Shown here: piece by piece, positions 25,301 through 32,263 of the stretch
How positions within the stretch are numbered: the stretch's first letter is position 1
Layout: every line of letters starts with the position of its first letter
NCBI GenBank assembly: GCA_003150615.1
Contig: QALN01000002.1
Location: forward strand, 81,693 to 145,692
DNA: 64,000 nucleotides
Source of the DNA: Flavobacteriales bacterium
GTDB lineage: Bacteria > Bacteroidota > Bacteroidia > Flavobacteriales > UBA1820
Reading direction: 5' to 3'
Program-made: the position numbers and the translations under genes
The notes under the pieces: model-generated
What the model was told of the DNA's origin: nothing
Database searches by the model: none
What the model saw: only the letters and a program-made list of their open reading frames with translations

Positions 25301-28300
25301 ATATGACGGGGATAAGCCTATCACTAAGGAGGTATATCATATATTCAAGCCTACCATCCAGAATTTCGATATCTCGGACATGACGTTCGAGGATCAGCGA
25401 CGGTATCTGGATACGATAAATAAGTGGTTGGATGAGAACCGGGAGAAACCTATGGTGCAGGCTTATTACGATAAGATCGAGAAAGTCAATAAGAAGGTCG
25501 AGGAAAGACTGGGTCGTAGGGTATCGCAAGCCACGTCCGATTTCATGACCCGTATCCGCAGGAGCAGGTATGTGGCTATGGATAAGTTTACCAAGAACAG
25601 GAAGGTGGATTGGGATGCGTTCCAGTCCGATCCTATAGCTTGGAGGTCTTATCTGGATATCTTACGTGATAGGGCTATAGCCAAGAGCGAGTGGTATTCC
25701 GACGGGACACCAAAGGAGGCGGGGTCCGAGGCTATGATGATGTCCGAGGAAATCAAGGCATGGGACGAGGCGTGGGGCGAGGAGTTCGGGAATACCAACG
25801 AGGGCCGTAAGGCTTCCGCCGAGTTCAAGGAGATACTTCGTGGGATAGAGCGGTCCGAGGGCGGCAAGGCGGCGTTCGAGTTCCTGCTGGCCGGTGGTCA
25901 TCTTGGTTTCTCCAAGGATATGTGGGGATCCGAGGAGGGTGATTATTACAAGAATCTAGTTGATAAGATCACGAAACAATCCGCGTCATCGTCAAGGATA
26001 GAGGCGGTAGAGGAGGCAATGGCGACAATAAACGAGATCAATGACCAGCTAAGACCTTTGCTTATCCAGTACCGAGATAGCACGAGATATGGGGAATATG
26101 ATTTCGATAGGTTACGTGGATCCGCCTCATTAAGAAAGATAAACGAGTTATATGATCGTCTGGCTGAGGCTAAGAGCGTTATTAACGCCGCCGCTTCCGC
26201 TGAGGCTATTGAGATGGATATGCCCGATACGGTGGAGAGTGGTGTCACGGATTCTTACCGTAACGCTTTAAGGGACGCCATGGCATACGACAAGGGTATG
26301 GATGAGATTAAATTCGCCAAGGAACATATGTCCGCCCGCTCCCGGAGTCAGGTGGATAGGATGGCCGCCAAGTTGTCTCGGAAGAACCCGTCATGGACGG
26401 CCGTGGAGGTATCGTTCTTGAGAAAGAAATACGGTCCTGACTTCAATAATAAGCTGGCTAACGACATAGCTATGGGTAAGGCTAATGAGGTTCTTGTTGA
26501 GTACGCCAGAACCCGACTGTATCCTTATATGAGAAAATACTCTCCCAAGGGATATTTTGATTTCGTTAGGAAGATAAATAACGGAACGTATAAGGTATCG
26601 GAGTTTTTTGACGCCATGGAAAATGGCATATCCAAGGAAGAAAGTATATCCCGTTTCGGATTCGATATCAACATGATCGACCTGACGATCAATAACCAGT
26701 GGCTTGATGAGGCCGACGCCGAGAGTTCTTTCCGCAACCCTAACTATAATCCCGATCTGGGTTACGGGTATCATACGCCTAGGTTCGATAAGTACAAGAA
26801 CGAGGCTTTCTTCAAGAAATACGGTATTACCAACGAGGGGGAGGAAGCTACGATCAATAAGGATAAGTGGGAGATGAGGAAGGAATTGCTTAACATAAGC
26901 CGTAAGGCTATGGAGGATTATGATGAGCGGTTCAGGAACATCTACCAGATACCACAAATATCCAAGGGCGGCGTGGAGAGGATGGTGCAGGCCGGGGTTG
27001 ACCCGAAGGCGGCCATCGGCAACGCCGTACGTGATATCGTTGGCGAGATGGTGGACGACCCTATACATGGTCAGGGGCAAGACCTAGGAGGGATTGATGA
27101 GAACGATAACAAATATCGTATGATCCCCAAATACTATCTTAGTAAGCTGGAGAACGCCAACGACGTATCCCATGACTTCGCCTACTCCTATTCCATGTTA
27201 TCCTTACAGGCTACCGCTTACAAGCATAAGAGGGCGGCCTTGGATGATGTCATGGGATATAGAAACATGATGCTTGAGACGCAATACGACGGCGGTAAGA
27301 ACCCGGAGGTCACTCACGCCTATAGAATGTTTCAGGACTGGGTTAACGCCAGTATCTATGACGTCAGGATAAACAATAAGCGGGCTGAATGGAATATAGG
27401 TAATTATAAGGTCGATCTTAATAAGCTGGCTCTTATGTTTACCAAATTCGTATCCAAATCCAACCTAGGCTTCTCCCCGTTCGTGGCGGCTACCGGCGCC
27501 CTTACCGGGCAGGCCAACTTCCTTTTGGAGGGTATGGTGGGGCAGTATATAAGCAAGGATTCCATGAAATACGCCTATGGGGAAGCCCAGAAGCAGTTGA
27601 GTACGTACGTGTCTGAGATCGGGGATATAAACCGTACCAACAAGCTATATGTCGTCGGAGAGGCTCTAGGCGTATTTAATGTCCGCAACCGTGTACGATC
27701 GGCGGCGTACAACAAGATCTGGAGAACCTTATTCCGGGACCTGCCGTTTAAGATGATGGAGGTTTTGAACTCGCCTTTGGACCCGCAGGTTATTATCTCG
27801 GTGATGGATGACACCCGCCTGTATGAGGGTCAGTTCTGGTCATATTCTAATTTCAAGGAGATGATGATGAAAGACAGGAATATGTCCGCTAATGAAGCTA
27901 AACGTGATTGGGAGCGTTTAAGGGATTATTCCATATGGAACTTAGTAAATGTCAAGGACGGGAAGATCGTGGCTAAAAACGAAGCTAATAAGGATATTAT
28001 AGACCGATACATACCTACATTGTCCAGCAGGGTCAGGAGTATGGTACAGATATGCGACGGCGCCCTGAACGAGCAGAACCGGGTGGGGGCTAGCCGGAAC
28101 GCGATCCTTAATATGGTGCTTCCTCATCGTGGATGGTTTATATTGGCCGTGCAGCGGGCATATAAGAAAGCCGGTTTTAATTTCCAGACCAACCAGTTCG
28201 AGGAAGGATATATGAGGACATTATGGCGATTGGCGGGGAATGTCTATAATACGATGTCCGAGGGTCGTATGGGAGAGGTGTATGACGTGCTTAAGGAGGA

Positions 28301-28820
28301 ATATGATAAGCTTACACCTTATGAGCAGGTTAATATCAAGAGATCTATTATCAATATGGCGGTATTCGCCACGATGATGGCTATAGGAAGGGCCTTGATG
28401 GGATATAGGGAGGATAATGAGGATAGCTGGTTCGGGCAGTTCATTACCTATATCGGGTTCAGGACGATCAATGAGATCGCTTCCCAGACATCCCCGTTCA
28501 TGGAGCTTAACGCCATAGATATGCTGCAAGATCCGCTGGTTACGGCCCGGAAGTTAGGCGATCTCACCGATTCTCGGAACTGGGATCCGTTCGCTACCGT
28601 CCAGACCGGCGTGTATAAGGACGAGAGCAAGCTATGGAGGCAGCTCATGAAGTTCTCGTTTGGTAAGCAATGGTATAATATCAAGACGGCTAGGGATATT
28701 AAACAGACATCCGACTACTGGCTGATGACCAACGGCATGACGATGGGATTCTTCCTAGGTGGTAGGAATAAGGATGAGTCCGGGGAGGACGCTAATTGGT
28801 ATTTTGATAGAGGAAGATAG
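22374..28820 (+). CDS. Giant virion/ejection-type protein with FGDW N-terminal domain, 2148 aa
   Basis: 2148 residues. The first about 60 share the module of the 745-aa protein (SCVIKRNSKG, VLTPSG, KFGDW near residue 55). Near residue 515 there is NEEVAHFLID, which resembles the active-site helix of a zincin-like domain but with EEVAH rather than HExxH, so activity is doubtful. Several coiled coils occur (for example residues 660-730 and 1200-1300), and a hydrophobic Met/Ala-rich segment lies near residues 1985-2010. The C-terminus is aromatic and Gly rich. Size, mosaic build and membrane segment fit a protein stored in the capsid and injected with DNA. No RNA polymerase motif was found. Confidence 0.8.
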   Translation: MSSCVIKRNSKGKITRVLTPSGEVSTLFDKIAGIAAVSDLNKAAEAYMTIYNDKFRSKFGDWTRSVPRNKEAARSISARLSASEWGQLMSAKVLSAISDMDAPALARSLGNSDNVVAYLTSGEVGDVNDMAVVDTSTVQEVDLDSINEDNIGDTILKEASWDDIRAIRENIDIKETARMLWKAVESAFIGQRPNIRVKGGNIDGEIIFSGNVLPLNDIENYTPPSSRLVYDSGEPRLFFRSDDGKVYDTYANAIKGSSGGRVEAGFLAGSVEEGDVPSGAADIFFGSSSITLNNNESFIPVLGVSSDSNISTRGGFVNYLIKKGMLSGERIRLGDRYYLTGVGNSDGLKIYNAMDALSSLRNRFGSQSSEMNVLGSIGFDTEVSDDLDLITTSGEKVTVSRSEIKGMLRQGRFEELNNRYDGFMELALSLMMEDNALYGSNVRGVIENEKAEDLQNRTDITNVLSTLGIRVMGMSEYMDKYKMRNGVDPSARALSDMANGVIALAEGATVEDLNEEVAHFLIDTYRNQQEIDEVLDSVVGTPLWNQFAGRYYEVYGKEYQGEELDRMVKREILGKTLSQRFVPGMEQAVEDLASSEDAQLSLFGRIIRAIRNFFSTQRSDLNKVLDRIKESALADDPSAFDVLLLKDSDHLMYSLSDVDVANKLIKNGRSLERLYTRLQRMRSSQSQRIGESISLLRDIGEKVRQVGGELNKNNNLLSTKSVIATAKAEVEYLVTVASSLRKSGKGLDYETIQVIDNVYGEIVPLVRNLRGFVNNQAADYYGSNKVGMVEDMDDILRMAETSMSDINALKSDRNEDWLDGQLRMFNIPERYWNGIKKLVDNIHKDINVMSRFFGTLEHSGNAILGMLGQRLAKAHSEAHTEGISNINKMTRMMKERGWGIKDNEDLIQKINGKNSDYLDSSRDFAKYDLLLRTEQAKAIIDIYDLKNVTGKTEKQLIDLLLSDRGLKVKTRDDIVGYDGDKPITKEVYHIFKPTIQNFDISDMTFEDQRRYLDTINKWLDENREKPMVQAYYDKIEKVNKKVEERLGRRVSQATSDFMTRIRRSRYVAMDKFTKNRKVDWDAFQSDPIAWRSYLDILRDRAIAKSEWYSDGTPKEAGSEAMMMSEEIKAWDEAWGEEFGNTNEGRKASAEFKEILRGIERSEGGKAAFEFLLAGGHLGFSKDMWGSEEGDYYKNLVDKITKQSASSSRIEAVEEAMATINEINDQLRPLLIQYRDSTRYGEYDFDRLRGSASLRKINELYDRLAEAKSVINAAASAEAIEMDMPDTVESGVTDSYRNALRDAMAYDKGMDEIKFAKEHMSARSRSQVDRMAAKLSRKNPSWTAVEVSFLRKKYGPDFNNKLANDIAMGKANEVLVEYARTRLYPYMRKYSPKGYFDFVRKINNGTYKVSEFFDAMENGISKEESISRFGFDINMIDLTINNQWLDEADAESSFRNPNYNPDLGYGYHTPRFDKYKNEAFFKKYGITNEGEEATINKDKWEMRKELLNISRKAMEDYDERFRNIYQIPQISKGGVERMVQAGVDPKAAIGNAVRDIVGEMVDDPIHGQGQDLGGIDENDNKYRMIPKYYLSKLENANDVSHDFAYSYSMLSLQATAYKHKRAALDDVMGYRNMMLETQYDGGKNPEVTHAYRMFQDWVNASIYDVRINNKRAEWNIGNYKVDLNKLALMFTKFVSKSNLGFSPFVAATGALTGQANFLLEGMVGQYISKDSMKYAYGEAQKQLSTYVSEIGDINRTNKLYVVGEALGVFNVRNRVRSAAYNKIWRTLFRDLPFKMMEVLNSPLDPQVIISVMDDTRLYEGQFWSYSNFKEMMMKDRNMSANEAKRDWERLRDYSIWNLVNVKDGKIVAKNEANKDIIDRYIPTLSSRVRSMVQICDGALNEQNRVGASRNAILNMVLPHRGWFILAVQRAYKKAGFNFQTNQFEEGYMRTLWRLAGNVYNTMSEGRMGEVYDVLKEEYDKLTPYEQVNIKRSIINMAVFATMMAIGRALMGYREDNEDSWFGQFITYIGFRTINEIASQTSPFMELNAIDMLQDPLVTARKLGDLTDSRNWDPFATVQTGVYKDESKLWRQLMKFSFGKQWYNIKTARDIKQTSDYWLMTNGMTMGFFLGGRNKDESGEDANWYFDRGR

Positions 28821-28836
28821 CTGATATAGTATGACA

Positions 28837-28884
28837 AAAAAATAGCCAGTCAATTGTTTAAGACAATTTGATTGGCTATTTTTG
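28837..28884 (+). terminator. Long bidirectional-type terminator
   Basis: A stem of about 17 bp (28837-28857 with 28863-28884, one bulge) has an A run on one side and a T run on the other, so it can act in both directions. It follows the stop of the giant gene by 16 bases. Confidence 0.85.
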
Positions 28885-29040
28885 TATTCCTATCTATCCA
28901 TCTCGGACGGATGGGAATAAATATTCTATTCATGAATGCAAATGTAAGCATTTATTAGGATTCTTCAAATAGCCAAAATTAAATTATACAAAATAAATAT
29001 AAATTATTGTTATTTCGGTTTGTAGCATAAATATTATGGT
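28885..29040 (+). other. AT-rich gene-free stretch
   Basis: Between the terminator and leader RNA copy 3 I see no ORF or RNA gene; the sequence is strongly AT-rich. A TTTG at about 29019 could be the -33 element for the weak box TATATTCG at 29041-29048. Confidence 0.5.
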
Positions 29041-29048
29041 TATATTCG

Positions 29049-29172
29049 CATCATGAAACAATGAATGACGGGATCTCACTTCAAGGTCATTCAATGTGTA
29101 AGATATTTTTGGCTCATTAGGATTTGTCGAGGTGAGATCCGACATTTCCTTTTGAGCCTATTTTTTTATATT
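29049..29172 (+). promoter_or_regulatory. Structured leader RNA, copy 3
   Basis: Hairpin 1 pairs TGAATGAC 29062-29069 with GTCATTCA 29086-29093 around a 16-nt loop. Hairpin 2 pairs GGCTCA 29111-29116 with TGAGCC 29153-29158 and ends 14 nt before the ATG. Loop 1 GGATCTCAC 29071-29079 is perfectly complementary to GTGAGATCC 29132-29140 inside loop 2 (9 bp). AAGATATT lies in the linker and TTATATTATG at the start, as in copies 1 and 2. Confidence 0.8.
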
Positions 29173-29472
29173 ATGGATAATCTTGTTTTTATTAATGAAT
29201 CTAATGATGTGTTGACAGACAGCTTGAGAGTAGCTGTTAAATTTGAGAAGGATCATAGCAAAGTTATAAGATCTATAGATGATTTGTTAGAAAAGAGTTA
29301 TGTTATTGATACTGAATGTAATCCAAAAATGGATTTACATAAAATGTTTTGTTTATGCTATGATGACATACCTCAACCTAATGGTGGATTTAGAAAATCC
29401 AAAAGATATGTAATGAATAGGGATGGATTTACTATACTTGTCATGGGGTTTACTGGTAGCCAAGTGGCATAG
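29173..29472 (+). CDS. rha: Rha-type phage regulatory protein, truncated
   Basis: 99 residues from ATG 29173. It matches the Rha domain: LVFINESNDVLTDSLRVA at the start, then KDHSKVIRSIDDLL, and RYVMNRDGFTILVMGFTG. Rha proteins normally continue well past the GFTG motif, often with a C-terminal KilAC-like part. Here the chain ends five residues after it, exactly where the 3' end of the opposing methyltransferase gene begins, so the gene has lost its 3' portion. The Rha domain itself is complete and may still bind DNA. Expression should be controlled by leader RNA copy 3. Confidence 0.8.
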   Translation: MDNLVFINESNDVLTDSLRVAVKFEKDHSKVIRSIDDLLEKSYVIDTECNPKMDLHKMFCLCYDDIPQPNGGFRKSKRYVMNRDGFTILVMGFTGSQVA

Positions 29473-29837
29473 GTGAGAAGATAAGTATCAACTCATGATT
29501 CCTTAATGGAGCTTTCTTGGCGTTAAGAAAACCTGTAGGGGTAGTCTTATGCCAAACAAGGTCGTACCGGTACCATCCCGCTGGGGCGACCCTCATGATC
29601 TCGACCGCCGCCGTGAGGGAACAGGTGACGGCTACCACCCCGTACGGACACAGCATTTTTTTGGATTACCTCCCACATCGCCTTATAATCAAATCCCTCC
29701 TTGTCGTATCTTGCTTGGGTTATCTTATAAGGAGGGTCGGCAAAAACAAATCTTACCTTCCCTACCATATCCTTGAATACGGACATCGCCATACCCATAT
29801 CCCCGTTAAACGCCCTTACTTTCCCGTTCATCATCAA
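29450..29837 (-). pseudogene. DNA methyltransferase (DPPY class), frameshifted and 3'-truncated
   Basis: The first part (ATG 29837) carries FVFADPPYKITQARYDKEG, the DPPY catalytic motif of N6-adenine/N4-cytosine methyltransferases. The chain then leaves frame at a run of seven T (29656-29662; A7 in the gene). In the next frame the enzyme resumes with GVVAVTCSLTAAVEI and WHKTTPTGFLNAKKAP, typical of the same family. Removing one A restores a single ORF. It ends GYQ at 29450, earlier than relatives, overlapping the cut end of rha. It is either a pseudogene, a phase-variable gene or an assembly error on top of a truncation. Confidence 0.75.
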
Positions 29838-29968
29838 TCGACAATAGCTATAAAATCTTTTATAATCATAATATAAGCTATTTTTATTTCTTTTATCGTA
29901 TCATCGCTTAGATGCCTATCCTTTATATGTCTTTCAATATACCGGTTTACTAAATTTTCTATTACGTC
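29834..29968 (-). CDS. Small ORF upstream of the methyltransferase, no clear start
   Basis: 44 codons encoding a charged helical peptide (DVIENLVNRYIERHIKDRH at the start), overlapping the methyltransferase ATG in the TGATGATG manner seen throughout this operon. There is no ATG/GTG/TTG, and an in-frame TAG lies just upstream (29969-29971), beyond which coding-like sequence continues. Probably the remnant of a longer gene. Confidence 0.35.
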   Translation of the reverse strand, partial: DVIENLVNRYIERHIKDRHLSDDTIKEIKIAYIMIIKDFIAIVD

Positions 29969-30030
29969 CTATCCTTGTTGGTGCGCATCGGCACATAGCT
30001 CTTTATCGGGTATTCTTTTCTTTTATACAT
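29962..30030 (-). CDS. Very small ORF, 22 aa
   Basis: An ATG-started basic peptide (YKRKEYPIKSYVPMRTNKDR) overlapping the end of the 151-aa gene. It looks coding by composition but is too short to be sure. Confidence 0.25.
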   Translation of the reverse strand: MYKRKEYPIKSYVPMRTNKDRT

Positions 30031-30458
30031 CTTCTTCTGTTTTCAAAATTATCATCACCATACTCATAATTAGGACAAGCTTTGTTGCTTGGACGCCTTA
30101 CGTATGTTGTTTGTTTCCTATTATGTTTCCTGTTAGGGTTTATATAATGGTCACACACCTGCCAAATAGAACAACATACCTTGCCATATCTTTTCGCCCA
30201 TTCATTATCATGCAGATGTACGCAAGTGCCGCAAGTCGGATTCTTAAGCTTATCCCTGTTGTTATCTATAATATCTTTAATCTTATCGAGAATAACATAC
30301 ATATTCTCAATATCCATATCATTAAATTCATTTGGTACCGGGAGATACATTATCGAGCTTATATCTATATCTATTCCCTTTGACTTGTCGTAAGCTGATT
30401 TGTACTTCCTTCTCATCAAATCCTTTAATTGATTTACTTTTCTCTCATAAGTCCCCAT
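30003..30458 (-). CDS. Cys-containing hypothetical protein, 151 aa
   Basis: 151 residues. The C-terminal half has CGTCVHLHDNEWAKRYGKVC followed by a second C..C pair and NKACPNYEYGD, a pattern of Cys and His suggesting zinc binding. The N-terminal half is a charged helix. It begins 3 bases after the preceding gene ends, in the same operon. Function unknown. Confidence 0.7.
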   Translation of the reverse strand: MGTYERKVNQLKDLMRRKYKSAYDKSKGIDIDISSIMYLPVPNEFNDMDIENMYVILDKIKDIIDNNRDKLKNPTCGTCVHLHDNEWAKRYGKVCCSIWQVCDHYINPNRKHNRKQTTYVRRPSNKACPNYEYGDDNFENRRRCIKEKNTR

Positions 30459-30461
30459 ATT

Positions 30462-30692
30462 TCACTCAGTTTTCCACCCTTGTTTCTTTAATAGATCCAC
30501 CATCATCCCCTTTATCTTAGGACTGATAGCCTCGGTAAGTATATCAGCGGCCAAGTTAATAGAGAAGCTTGTCATTCTGGATTCTCCTATATACTTCTCG
30601 CTGGTAATTTCTTTCACATAATCGTGGATATCCTTAATCATCTCATTTTGAGATTTTAGGAGATCAAGTATCTCATCGAGTTTATCATTCAT
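30462..30692 (-). CDS. Small coiled-coil protein, 76 aa
   Basis: Starts at ATG 30692 in an ATGAATGA overlap with the small membrane protein, preferred over ATG 30704. Residues 1-35 form a coiled coil (LDEILDLLKSQNEMIKDI), the rest is helical with AADILTEAISPKIKG. Function unknown. Confidence 0.65.
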   Translation of the reverse strand: MNDKLDEILDLLKSQNEMIKDIHDYVKEITSEKYIGESRMTSFSINLAADILTEAISPKIKGMMVDLLKKQGWKTE

Positions 30693-30801
30693 TTTTTTTC
30701 TCAAATATACCTGACAATAACCAGATAACCACTATCAAAAAGAAACACAACCCAAGCGCCTCATCCGGATAATCATGCATCGCCTCTAAAATGTCCCTCA
30801 T
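30685..30801 (-). CDS. Small single-pass membrane protein, 38 aa
   Basis: ATG 30801 to TGA 30685. A short N-terminal segment (RDILEAMHDYPDEALG) precedes a hydrophobic helix (LCFFLIVVIWLLSGIF) and a KKNE tail. Overlaps its neighbours by 4 and 8 bases, as expected in this operon. Could be a holin-like or membrane-anchoring peptide; unproven. Confidence 0.6.
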   Translation of the reverse strand: MRDILEAMHDYPDEALGLCFFLIVVIWLLSGIFEKKNE

Positions 30802-31385
30802 AGCTTAATGTCCATTTTGCCAATTATACGATAGAAAATATCCCTAGTCAGCTCAATATCATAAGTAGCGTCATGGAGCTTATTCTCGTCGATCTCAATG
30901 CCCATGGTTTTGGCTACGGTCATCAACTTAAAGTTCTCCATATCGTTTCTTACACCCATCAGGAACGGTGTCACCATAACATATACATCCATACAGTTAG
31001 GATAGAACCATGATCCGAAATACTTATCCCCACATTGCTTGAATAAAGCCCGTAGGAAGCTGTTATCGAATCCAGCGTTGTTATACCCCACTAAATACAT
31101 TTTATCCCTCTTGTCGAACTTATTCACGTATTTGGATAATATACCAACTAACTGCCTATACCCTTCTTCCATAGGCTGATACGACTGCACTTGCTCCAAG
31201 GTAACGCCAGCCACGTCCAGCGCCTCCTGCTCTATCGTGGCGGCAGGGTTCGGGGCTAGGCGGATGTCGAACCTCTCAGCCTCCTGCCCGTCGATATCCA
31301 CGATCCCTCCTATTTGGTGTATCCCGTTTCTCCAGAACTTAACCCCGGTTGTCTCTAAATCGAAAAATAGTAATTTACTGGTCAT
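30798..31385 (-). CDS. DnaQ/RNase T-like 3'-5' exonuclease (DEDDh)
   Basis: 195 residues from ATG 31385, which is preceded by TAATTTAAAAGATATACAAA, a leader duplicated before the gene at 31629; ATG 31412 is the alternative. Exo I is FFDLETTG (residues 6-13), Exo II contains YNNAGFDNSFL (about 107-117), Exo III is HDATYDIELT (about 173-182), giving the D, E, D, D and His of the DEDDh family. It is likely a proofreading or nucleic-acid-trimming enzyme in phage DNA replication. The polymerase it could serve is not in this window. Confidence 0.85.
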   Translation of the reverse strand: MTSKLLFFDLETTGVKFWRNGIHQIGGIVDIDGQEAERFDIRLAPNPAATIEQEALDVAGVTLEQVQSYQPMEEGYRQLVGILSKYVNKFDKRDKMYLVGYNNAGFDNSFLRALFKQCGDKYFGSWFYPNCMDVYVMVTPFLMGVRNDMENFKLMTVAKTMGIEIDENKLHDATYDIELTRDIFYRIIGKMDIKL

Positions 31386-31404
31386 ATTTTGTATATCTTT
31401 TAAA

Positions 31405-31629
31405 TTATCCATGATTTGAACAATTAAACGCCAACCATCCACTTACAACTCCCATCGCAAAAATAAACAAAATCATAAGTGATAACAGCGCCCAATCTTC
31501 TGTATTTAGTTTATTGCTCTCCTTCTTTTCAACATTGAAATCGAAATCAAATGTCGTATTATTAGCTATCTTCCCATCAATGCCTTTGTTATTTAAATGG
31601 AGTTTCTTTTTGATTTTTCTTTTATTCAT
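31405..31629 (-). CDS. Small membrane protein, paralogue of 31662-32057
   Basis: 74 residues: a Lys-rich N-terminus, FDFDFNVEKKES, an EDWALLSLMILFIFAMGVVS membrane helix and GWLAFN. The FDF segment, the DW-ending linker and the FAMG..GWLAFN helix are shared with the next gene, so one is a shortened duplicate. A single membrane helix near the C-terminus; function unknown. Confidence 0.65.
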   Translation of the reverse strand: MNKRKIKKKLHLNNKGIDGKIANNTTFDFDFNVEKKESNKLNTEDWALLSLMILFIFAMGVVSGWLAFNCSNHG

Positions 31630-31661
31630 GTTTTATGTCTTTTAAATTACCCATAATTCAA

Positions 31662-32057
31662 TCAATTAAATGCCAACCATCCACCTGCAAATCCCATTGC
31701 GAAAATAGATAAGATTATAGATGTGAATAATATCCAATCTTTTGCGCTTAGCTCATTATTATCTCTCTTTATTTTCTCAAGATAATCATATATAGCTGTA
31801 TAAACAGCATGGTGAATATTCTTGTCTCTAGCCCTTACGATATTATCATATTCATTATATCCTAGATTATAGGTGGCGCTTTCGATCCTCATATTCCCCG
31901 TAACCTTTTTATTTACATCGAAATCGAAACTAACCACTATATCGGTGGTTAGAGCGCTGGCGATTTTGCTTTTTATCTCATCATTACTGAGATTAGCATC
32001 GTACACTAATCGCTCATAGTCTTTATCGTCAAGAATTATCTGTTTTTTAATATTCAT
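31662..32057 (-). CDS. C-terminally anchored membrane protein, 131 aa
   Basis: From ATG 32057 (NIKKQIILDDKDYERLVYD). The body is a soluble domain with VVSFDFDVNKKVTG, then DWILFTSIILSIFAMGFAGG as a C-terminal membrane helix. It is the longer paralogue of 31405-31629, and the spacer before each is also duplicated (TAATTTAAAAGA). Tail-anchored build; function unknown. Confidence 0.65.
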   Translation of the reverse strand: MNIKKQIILDDKDYERLVYDANLSNDEIKSKIASALTTDIVVSFDFDVNKKVTGNMRIESATYNLGYNEYDNIVRARDKNIHHAVYTAIYDYLEKIKRDNNELSAKDWILFTSIILSIFAMGFAGGWLAFN

Positions 32058-32263
32058 ATCCCTAATATTTCTGCTACATAAACAAATCCATAACATATAC
32101 AATTATCAGCATCATGCTCCCCATAATCAACATGCCAAATAACAGCGCATGGGAAATAGAGTGGCATATCCTCAGCCATAGGATTCTCTTTGAGGTCATC
32201 AATGTTTATCTTCTCCCTCCACCTCCACAGGTCTTGGATGTCGTTCAAAATTAATTTCTCCAT
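32054..32263 (-). CDS. Hypothetical protein, 69 aa
   Basis: A 69-residue protein (EKLILNDIQDLWRWREKIN at the start) with no recognised motif, overlapping the preceding gene by 65 bases and the next by 4. The start at ATG 32263 follows the overlap pattern of the operon. Confidence 0.6.
   Translation of the reverse strand: MEKLILNDIQDLWRWREKINIDDLKENPMAEDMPLYFPCAVIWHVDYGEHDADNCICYGFVYVAEILGI

Noticed and set aside
26391..27080. 229-residue open frame on the minus strand
   Set aside because: Lies wholly inside the 2148-aa coding sequence, has no promoter or start context, and its composition mirrors the codon use of the gene on the other strand.
4146..28820. Virion RNA polymerase as the identity of the 1626-aa or 2148-aa protein
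   Set aside because: Size and position fit crAss-like phages, but no DFDGD/DxDxD catalytic motif was found in either chain.
29517..29876. Plus-strand 119-codon frame opposite the methyltransferase
   Set aside because: The minus strand carries the DPPY methyltransferase motifs here; the plus frame has no start context or homology-like features.
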